This document shows, one piece after another, positions 55,201 to 64,000 of a stretch of DNA of 64,000 nucleotides; position 1 is the stretch's first letter, and each line of letters starts with the position of its first letter. A model generated the notes under the pieces. It searched no databases and was not told where the DNA came from. It saw only the letters and a program-made list of their open reading frames with translations. A program made the position numbers and the translations under genes. This stretch comes from Branchiostoma floridae (taxonomy: Eukaryota; Chordata; Leptocardii; Amphioxiformes; Branchiostomatidae), in the NCBI RefSeq assembly GCF_000003815.2, contig NC_049979.1:21346518-21410517 (forward strand). The letters run 5' to 3'.

Positions 55201-55418
55201 GTTGAATACAAGTTAGACGTTGCGTCATGGCACATTACGTAATGTCTAGACAATATAACATTATACGATCCTGAAGGTATGAACTCCACAAAAACTCCAA
55301 AAGCTCCACAAATGTGCCACAAAAACTCACCTCCGACGACAGCTGACAACACAATGGGACAGTGGGCCCGTGTAAACTCGACGATGTCACCAGTCAGGTC
55401 AAAATACTTGGACGCCAT
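52254..55418 (-). CDS. RDH11-14-like SDR, paralogue D (337 aa), catalytic Ser replaced
   Basis: Six minus-strand exons: 55418-55331, 54636-54496, 54163-53972, 53476-53198, 52923-52710, 52353-52254. The N-terminus is longer ([20 protein letters not shown], then an anchor [10 protein letters not shown]). The cofactor motif [14 protein letters not shown] and YCQSK are intact. Where A, B and C read VSS, D reads VSA ([13 protein letters not shown]). The changed residue is 25 positions before the catalytic Tyr, the spacing of the active Ser in RDH12. Exon 5 is one codon shorter (214 nt). The tail ends [13 protein letters not shown]. No stops or frameshifts, so this may be an enzyme with altered chemistry or a pseudoenzyme still under constraint. 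Confidence 0.92.
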
Positions 55419-56817
55419 CTTGGATGTGTCCTTGGTACAGTTAAATAGACAATGCCCGGTGGTAACCTTATGACCTGTTGCGTCAAAGCTGGTGATTTTT
55501 AGAAGCCTGAATGAAGGCGGAAAAATACATCTTGGTTGAATTCTTTAATTATGAGAGACAATGCCTGGACTATTGCGGGCACATGAGAGGCCACACACAC
55601 TATGATTACTTCTACATTAAATGATGACCTGCATAATCTAGCATGATCTAGTAATCATAGCCCAACCGAATAAACATAACGTTAACAAATGCATTGACTG
55701 TAATTGGTAATCTGGTCACACCCATTTCTTACCATACGAACTATATATATCTTTCTGGTCAAAATTTTAGTAACTTTAACTTTAATATTGTAGTTAGATC
55801 ACAAAAAGCAAGTCTATTTCACTAAGCTTAGAAAAATGTTCTGCAGAGTCCACAGTCGCGGCATGCAGCGCTCATGCCTCACAATTTGTCTGCTTGAAAA
55901 TAGAACCTACGTGTGACCTAGTAACTTTTCTACGTAGTTTGGCAAACCTTCTTTTGCCTCTCCCAGTCCCCATTTGTCGCTAGAGAAAATAGTGGAATTC
56001 GGCCAACTGGCTCGACAGACTAAAATAGGACGCAAACTGTTCTCCTCGGCCAGCTAACTCCTCTGGCATGTTATCTGTCTATTGGCCAATTTCTACTATT
56101 TGCCCTTGGCACCTATGGCGTCTGGTAAACCTTCCCCAGAGCTAGCTAGAGATCTAGATTTTGTACAGAGAATATATTCCCACCTGTGAGGCACAAAGCG
56201 GACGGAAACGTTTCGGTGATCCGCCACCACAGAATTACTTCTGCATGAAATGTTGTCTAGCTTGTCTCACTTCAGCTATCGTGTATTGTGATTGTGAGTC
56301 AAGCTATTGAAATGGCATTGACCTCTGACATGCCACATGGGAGTGGTGACGCTTAAATATCACAGCTTCCTCATGAATGAAGCAGGCAGTGCAATTTGAC
56401 TTTTGAAGGCGCACACTTCTAGTTGCACGAGTTTGGATATACAACTATACAGGGGTAATCATCAGATGCACTTGAGTTGTAGGTTATACTTTCTAGGACG
56501 CCATTGTCGCAATCCGTTAAGCAAGGAGATAGATATCGAAGTAATGATATCCTGTAGTCGGAACCACACCTAACGTTAGACATATCTGTTCCCATTGTAA
56601 AGGAAGCAAAAAGAAAGGTCACGAAAATGGTGTCTTGAATAAGACTAGACAGGCAACATTTGCGAGCAAATACAAAATATTTCAACCATCTCCCACCCCA
56701 TGCAAAATGTACTATTCCGAAAGTGAATAGAATAAAAGTCAACCCCCGAGCCGATAAAGGACACTTCGTGAGGCACTTTAGCTTGCAGTAAAATGGAACA
56801 GTTCTCGAGATATGAGT
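55419..56817. other. Upstream of the SDR array, no feature seen
   Basis: Probable promoter and 5' leader of SDR D near 55420-55500. The rest has no supported feature. Confidence 0.5.
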
Positions 56818-56868
56818 TAAGCACAACCGTAACCCTAGCCTCTAGGGTTAGGGTTAGGGTTGTGCTTA
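56818..56868. repeat. Hairpin built from TTAGGG telomere-like repeats
   Basis: TAAGCACAACCGTAACCCTA (56818-56837) and TAGGGTTAGGGTTGTGCTTA (56849-56868) are inverted copies with one mismatch. The 11-base loop region holds a further GGGT. Three TTAGGG-type units are present on the right arm. Confidence 0.75.
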
Positions 56869-59800
56869 GAGTCGACATGGTTAAGAATGTGTTCTAGTCG
56901 GTCAAAAGCTGGTATCATTGGAAAGGTCTCTTGATACGTACGTTGTAATCTGAATACCGTATTCAAATATATGGTGCGTTTTTTCTCGAGATCGTGGTGA
57001 CGCCAGCTTTCATTGGCTCCCGTGATACAATCCTGGAACCTACATGTACGGAAATCTATATTGTTGGCATTTATCTAATGTCATAAGCAGTTAATTTGTC
57101 GTTAGGATTTGTATACACGTGTTTCACGTGCAGACATCAAAATTCTTTTTAACTGACTACGCCAGACCGCAACTAACTGTAGTGCTAGTCAGGATTGCTA
57201 GGCAGTGCTTTTGATCCGTAAAAATAAGGCTTCCTTGACACAGGGATAGTAAATAATTACCTTCACCAGAAGGCCATGTTTCTGTTCCGTCTAGTCTGTG
57301 ATGGTCCGGTTTGTTTGTGACTCAGTAAGATGGAAATGGATCTATAATTGGTCAGATGTCGGGGAAACGAAGAAAGGTGAGATTTAGCTACTAAATTTAT
57401 ATGTCTAACTTGACACTTTTGTACAGAAGTGGGATATGAAGGATACAATAGGATAGGATCACAAAGCTCCGAATTTCAGTATTGTCCCCGAGTGCACAAC
57501 GCCGCCTATGATATCTTTCAAAAACTGCAGCAAAATCGCCAACAGTTACACCGAGTTGCCACTCGCCCTCTCTTTCATCAATGGATTTCCCATACTGCCC
57601 TAATGAACGCGTTTATTGTGTCATCACTCTGGCTGTTATCCACCATTTCCCTCGTATTTAGAAACATCAGAATCAATCTGGGCTTCCGCCACCGATTTCC
57701 TCGCGAAGAATGGGTATAGATTCAACTAAATGTACGTGTCCAACAGCGTGGCAGTGCATTCTCCGTGCTCACATCGGTGGTGATTATCGGAAAAGTAATT
57801 TAGTTCCTTGCTCTAAAATTGCTTGTCGCCCTAATGAGGTCATTCGAAATTTCTTCCCGGGTTTTAATTGCAGTGGGGGTAATCCAGCATCAACAGGGCC
57901 TGCAAATGAAAGGTGTATGTCTAACCAAGTGTACACAAGGAGCCAAATGAAGATTTCAGGCTCATTAACAGGCAACAATAGGACCTATTCAAACAGCTGC
58001 CTGTATTTGTTCAAGCAATAGCCGCCGTACCAGACCAATGTCTCTCTGTGCAAGGATAACGATCTAGCCGTGTCCGAACTTGAAAGTAGGGCTCAATGCC
58101 TAACCTCTGTCGCGTAATCTCAGCTCAGAGGTTCAGCTACAGCTTAGGCTTTAGGGTTTTCTATTTTGTAACGTTTTCTTTACGTCCGTCGGTCATTAAG
58201 AAATGATACAAAATAGAAATCGCTATTCTCCAAGTAAGGGTTAGGCTCCGGCTGTTTTTCAAACGTTTTTAAGCGTTTTTATCGGGCTTTCCTATTTTGT
58301 ACTGTTTACATGATGTCTCGCGGCCTAAAACCGTAAAAAAACAGCCAAAGCCTAACCTCCGCTTGGAGAGTAAGAAAGCCCGACAAAACGCCTAAAGACA
58401 CGTCACAAAACAGTGGGAGCCCAACCTCTGCTTGTAGAGTACCATCGCAGAGTTCGAGGAACGCCGGCGTTTATTTTTAGCACGGAAACTCTCCCCCGGC
58501 ATCATAGAAGCTTAGCCCGTGCTAAAAATCGCAAATCTGTGAGTGAGCGCTCCCAAAGACGTCGGTGCTCCTAGAAATCTGGGAAGGAGGCTAACCACCT
58601 TGTACCAGGAGATACATGAAGATAAACCACAAGCGCTGTGGCAAGAATCACGGTAATGGTGGGATCTCAGACCTTAACGGTCCCATCGCGCCCGATGCGG
58701 GTGAAACTGCAGCGTTAACTTGTTTGATATCAATCTTGGTTCAAGGACAGTTCACTTTTAACACAAAACAGGCAAAAAACAGTGTCAGTTTTGGGTTCAG
58801 CTAACCAGTTAGCGAGTTATTAATGAATCAGAACAACAGTGAGAATCTCTGTGTCGTTGTGACAGTGTTTTGTTTTTACACATATACATTTCTCGGGATG
58901 AATCGACCATAAGGCTACCCAACATGTCTGACATTCACCGTTAGCCAGTGACCGCGACTACATGTATTTTTAACGACCCCTAGCGGTTACTCATCGCCAT
59001 TTTGCGGTCCAGGAGTTTTGTTAATGCACTCTTGAAATATTCCATTTCTTCTCCATCTTCCCCCGTCCATCTGCGCCATAAACACGCGGCAGGTGCAATT
59101 ATCACGGGCTTGGTTCTCTGCATGCTTCCGATGATTTCTCCGTAAATCACACGGACAGTCTCCGATATTTCTAGTCAACGGCTTCAGATGACTGGTAAAA
59201 TATTTACGAATTTTTGAACGAGTTCGCCAGATAGGGGCATTCATCAAAGGGCGAGGTGGCGCCGAGGCTTGGCGAGACGAGAAAAGTTCAGCGACCGTCA
59301 AGATTGTTGCGCTTAATGCAACATGTTGCTTGCAAGTTATTCCGCTGCATGCATTTGTTTCTTTCCTACCAGCATTGAGAAACTCAAGAATCAACTCGCT
59401 GTGATTAAACCACACCTTCGCCGTAAGTGTGAACAGCTTGCAACGATACTAGTAAAGGGTAGACTGAAAACAGTATATCTTTAATTTGCTGCTTGTTGGT
59501 TAAACATAAGGGGTGACTGTCTTCATACTGAAGGGTACACAATACCAGTATTCACCAGGGCTGGTACATTAAGGTACCACGTGGTTGTATGATATGGTGT
59601 GGACGTGTGAAGTCTTAAGTTGCACATTCGGCAGAATCTGTTAAACGGATCAGCAATACGTTTCCTACCTGTTTGACAGACCATCCTGAAGTATAAATGG
59701 CGTCAGTATATGTTATTTACAACGTAATCTATCACCTATATAGAAGTCACACCGTCTTCGATTCGGGCCCGGGGCCAAAAGCCTGTATGGGAACTTTTCA

Positions 59801-60429
59801 ACTACTTGGTCCGGGTTTGAAATGGGCGGTGAACTATTTTGCGGCAGGTAATTTTATGGAGGAATGTCCCCAGAATAAATCTCTTCATCTCACGTTTGCA
59901 TACGCGAAGGCATACCTTATTGGGACCATAAAGGCAGTGATGTGTGCCTAATGGACACAGTCCACGAGCCCTATTACACCACAAGACGAGCCGTGAGATC
60001 AATTCGCCCGTCGGGACGGGAAGACAGAGGTCACCAGAAGTCACGGCGACATCGGGCACCTCTCGCGTGATTTACTCGCGAGATCGGAGAGGGCCAACTT
60101 GAGAAAGGGGAATGATTGTAAATCCGCTCGCACGGCACAAAGTCGCGCTGATTTGCGGCGACAAGGTCCTGGATCCGTGCCGGCATTTTTACTTTCCATT
60201 ACCCAGAGGACAATGGGAGGGGTTAGACGTTTAACTGGAATGGAAGGTGATAAACGTCACCGTAAGGTTGATGGGACGCCCACATACTGGGCAGCAGAAC
60301 AGTTGATTTACAGCGCATATGTATATACTATACGTGTGCACAAAAATCTTTGGAATTCTTTTCTATCTGCTTTTGGACAAACGAGGATAATGTGACGCTG
60401 CACTCAAGTTAGTAACACATTAACGTACA
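56869..60429. other. No supported gene
   Basis: Open frames of 96 (57429), 103 (57710) and 142 codons (59415-58987, minus) occur, but none shows a domain or splice-supported extension. I see no clear repeat. Confidence 0.45.
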
Positions 60430-60710
60430 CTGTGCAGATAGAAGGTAAAAGTAGTCTTTTCTTTTACTTCCCCGACCGAAGTCAGGTACTTTTTTTCTAT
60501 GCCTGGATGAAATGAGGAAAGTCGTTTAAAGTGCCTTTCCCACGGGCACAACGTCGGGGGCACGTCGGGTATCGAACTCGGGACTCGAACTCGAATCCGT
60601 TCCTCCAATCTGCGAGTCGACTCCCGTATTTGATTCCGATGCCTGCAGCAGATGGCATATCGACAAAGTTGCTCTACCGACTGCACGTCCTATAAACACG
60701 TGTACCATAT
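60430..60710 (-). mobile_element. tRNA-headed SINE, reverse orientation
   Basis: On the minus strand: a head with 'gtgcagtcggtagagcaac' (box A type), a box B-like 'gagttcgagtcccgagttcg' zone, then 'tgtgcccgtgggaaaggcac', the standard SINE body, and 'catttcatccaggca'. Confidence 0.7.
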
Positions 60711-63296
60711 CTTCCAGAAATCAAGTACGTGCAATAAGACTGGTTGGCTGTGCCAGATAAAATGTACTCGTGCGTAAAGGTAAAATCGTTCTGTTTAATG
60801 AAGAGATAATTTTCAACTTTCCAAAGTCTAACATGAGATCTAAAGAAGGATTTTTTAAACATCTACCCATATTTAAGATGTCAAAGGTTTCTGTTTAAAA
60901 TCTGATAAGTATATAGTTGTGGGAGGAGCAGTATGTACCAGGGGTGAATATAAACATGCCATTTGGCATTAGGCACATCTAAATACTATAGCCCCTTTGT
61001 AAAGCCGTTGGATAGATTCTTACTGCAGTTTACTATAGGCACTGTCTAGCTGAAGTGAATACTCAGCAGTCATGTCAAAGACCTCAAAAACAAGGTGACA
61101 TGTACGTTGAACGGTAGCTAAAAGCTTTGGAAATTATTGTGCTCTTTTATAACCCAAATCCCACAAGGATTGTAAAATCACAAGAGGGAGCAACAAATTT
61201 TTTATCATGTCCTAGCTTCAGGTGGGAACAAAATGCATTCAGTCAAACACTGGGGGAAACTTTAACTATTGAAAAATTGAGTCCATCCGCGACGGGTAAG
61301 GAAAATTTGTGGCAGAACGTTAGCGGAATTATGTGGCTACAATGTCCGCGTAATGACGCAGAGCGAAGGGACAATTTGGTCCGTAACAGCATCTAGAAAG
61401 CAGTGGAAAGCGGCTAATGGAGGTCACCACAGTGCAACATTTTTCAAAAGTTCCTTTTTTAATGATTCAGGTGTTCGAAAGTGCGTCTTTTGTCATGACG
61501 GCGCGTGGATACCTCCTCCTTAATGCGTTTCTGGCACGTAGTTCTGATACCCTGGATCTTAGGAGGAAAACTTACCACACTTCTGAGGACGGAAGGCTCT
61601 TCTACGTGCACAGTGCGTTACAAATCTCAATCGATTACTAGACTCTATTACCGGAAATCATATTTGCCCGCATTACCCCAAGATGCTCGATATAATTGGC
61701 TATAAACAAAGGTTTAGTGATTTGTCAATACCTTGACATAGTACTTCCAGATTTCAATCGTTAGTCAAACCGGGAGGGAGACGTCAAGCTGAGTAATTAT
61801 CTGGTACATCAATAGCTTTTATGTTGGGCTGGGTGCCGATAGTGTTAGCAATATGGTCAGAACTAAACTCTACCACTTTCATGTTAGGCTTCCTTTCTGA
61901 CCCACTAGACTGCGGTCGCTGACCGAATGTACAACGACAAAGCCACAAATCGTTTAATCCTTAATCCCTGATTTCATAAAGGAAATTTCGTACATGTCGT
62001 AATAATTTTTTTATTCAAAAGACAACAAAACACATAAAACACGAAAAGGCACTATCAATGAGACTCGTTCAGCGATCTGTGAAATATTTTGTGGCTTAGC
62101 GATCATTGACCAGTCGCAGCCTTTCCTGAAAAAAAGTGTACAGAGAACTATTACATTTTGATCAATCTCCGCTAAATCACCTCTTCATCTTGGCCCTTTT
62201 ACTGAGTATTTCACGATTCTTGGGGTGCACCTATTGATAGTTGACCAGGTTTGATTATCAGGTACTTATCAAACTGTATGTTCTTTTGATGGTGCCTTGT
62301 TGACTCAAGTCTGTTTCCTTAGAATTTAGATTGTTAAAGGGGAGGGGATCGATACATAAAAAACATAAAGCAGGAGCGTTCCGTCGATAAAAGACATTCC
62401 AGTGGAAGGGCAACCATTGGACTCAATGGAAAGCTGCTGGGTCATGTAGGTGACCCATTTTTCTCTCTATGGAAACTCATTGGACGACAAAGATATTACA
62501 AAACAAATTGCGTTGGGTTTGGTGACTTAACAATAGCATCTTTATCTTTATAGAGCAGCGTCATCAGAGTTTTATAAATATCGAAAAGAAAGAGACATTC
62601 GTGATAGATTATGAGCACCAAAAAACTGAGCTACATCATCCTAGATTTCGAGTATCAAGGTGGAGTTTGTCTGAAAGTTTGGGTATTCAGGATTGACACG
62701 TACGGGCATTAGATACACCGTAATTGGTGCTTGAGTATCTGCTAAATCTACAAGATACCATGCAAATGACATCGTAGTTGCCCGTGAAAGGGGGATGATA
62801 CGTCTATTATCATCTACCGTAGATGCTGATGGTCCAGAAATGTGCCCAGAAGGACCATTTAGATGGACGTCTATTACACTCATGTCTTAGCTCTAATTCG
62901 ATGAATGCCATTATCAACCATTCGAGCTGACAAAGGGGTGCAGGTTACGTGCCTCGCGTTGTTCCTGTGTGATCCGCATGTAATCATTCAAACTTCAACC
63001 GCCATAGAGAATATCCACAACTCACTGACAACCTGTGAAAAGTCAGATCTCTAGAAATTATCCTGGATAGAGCACACACTCAGAAAGCCACCATGGAGCA
63101 TCACACACCAGGCCCTAACCTGGAACCAACAGGGCCTAGGGCAGGCGAAAAGGGGGAGGGCCAAGAACAGTTGGAGAAGGGACACTGTAGAAGAAGAGTA
63201 TCAGTAACAGCTAACATGACCTGTGAACGAAGGCCCAGAGACATGTACAATGGAGGACGTATCATCGATGGCCTCTGATCCGACCGTGACAAACGC
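60711..63296. other. No supported gene
   Basis: Only short frames. An 80-codon minus frame at 62883-62641 has a protein-like composition but no recognised domain or acceptor/donor context that I can defend. Confidence 0.4.
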
Positions 63297-63297
63297 A

Positions 63298-63377
<80 letters not shown>

Positions 63378-63384
63378 TATATAT
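63297..63384. repeat. (CA)n followed by (TA)n microsatellite
   Basis: About 33 CA units, then ATATATATAGATATATATAT. The sequence after it (gaagttcgatgaccccata) resembles the dispersed end motif at 32693 and 45950. Confidence 0.95.
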
Positions 63385-64000
63385 ACAACTGTTGGGCAAA
63401 GAATGGTTGGAGTTCACAGCAGAAATGACCATGTTGTATAAATTGAAGTTCGATGACCCCATACCGCCGTAAAGTATTTATGGCTTGTCTAACTGTAGTT
63501 CACTACGTATGCAAAAAAGTTTTTTTTTTTAATCAACATAACGTGTGTCCATTGATCACTTCCTATCGGTCTACGGTGGACGTGGCTAGCATATGGTAAA
63601 TATGTAACTACAAAACTAGAACTGAAAAACAGACAAACCAAAAACAAGACCTCCCCTTGAACTATTAGCCTCTACCATTGACCCATGACCCGGGAATGTC
63701 TCTCTGTCTGTCAGGGACTCAGGGTAGATGAAGTACTTACTCTACCAGCTATGAACTTCCTTTTTTATCCTTTCCATTATTGTAGTGCATTACATGATCG
63801 TTAGAGTAAAAATAAAAGAAACACAATCAATCACACAATATATCGATATCTCCCAACTCTGTAGAGTGACATGAAGTTCCAACATACAAAAATCTATGGC
63901 AATGAAATGAGAACATAACATATAACTCTATGTGTTGTGCACGCGCCAAGTTCGTGTTTTCATCTATGTGCATCGGTCTTCATCTGTACATTTGTCATTC
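63385..64000. other. No feature seen
   Basis: AT-rich sequence with no gene, RNA or clear transposon. Confidence 0.5.

Noticed and set aside
57429-58021. Two slightly overlapping ORFs (96 and 103 codons) as small genes
   Set aside because: No recognised domain or splice context; lengths are compatible with chance in AT-balanced intergenic DNA.
58987-59415. 142-codon minus-strand ORF
   Set aside because: Low-complexity, Arg/Asn-rich and without any family motif; not supported as a gene.

Overview
The window is a gene-bearing animal nuclear scaffold and is almost certainly from a lancelet (Branchiostoma, Cephalochordata). Introns obey GT/AG. The proteins are chordate-like (SMARCD/BAF60, class I myosin, ST6GALNAC-type sialyltransferase, RDH11-14-type retinol dehydrogenases). 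Intergenic DNA is dense with short DNA transposons, tRNA- and 5S-headed SINEs, LINE fragments and (CA)n tracts. Species and family names come from reading motifs; no database was searched. Five N gaps and one stretch of poor-quality sequence break the assembly.

Layout. 1-2.7 kb: 3' part of an uninterrupted Tx1/L1-like LINE ORF2. 4.6-12.5 kb (+): twelve exons of a SMARCD (BAF60) subunit of SWI/SNF, with its 5' exons outside the window. 12.9-14.7 kb: a dead LINE fragment and a TTAA-flanked MITE. 15.3-23.5 kb (+): the first two exons of a myosin-Id-like gene; no later exon is visible. 16-28 kb: a transposon-rich block with four copies of one hAT-like MITE, two SINE types and two gaps. 29.9-34.5 kb (+): a type II membrane sialyltransferase. 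35-37.7 kb: transposons, gaps and low-quality sequence. 37.8-55.4 kb (-): four tandem retinol-dehydrogenase-like SDR genes with one shared six-exon structure; three are complete and the first lacks its last two exons. 55.4-64 kb: no gene I can support.

The most unusual signal recurs in three unrelated genes. Short tandem duplications copy one end of an exon together with its splice site. SMARCD exon 7 has five full extra copies plus remnants, and each full copy is a stop-free, phase 0-0 potential cassette carrying part of the SWIB domain. SMARCD exon 10, myosin exon 2 (both ends) and the last sialyltransferase exon show the same pattern, and the acceptor of SMARCD exon 2 lies at the end of a minisatellite.

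Other points worth checking are one SDR paralogue with Ala in place of the catalytic Ser, a sialyltransferase with Leu in place of the motif VS His, sharply bounded near-identity in exon 4 of the SDR paralogues (a gene-conversion signature), a LINE family with a covarying 3' hairpin, SINEs that share a body under different heads, and two tiny inserts with the same 16-mer, each between perfect 7-bp direct repeats.
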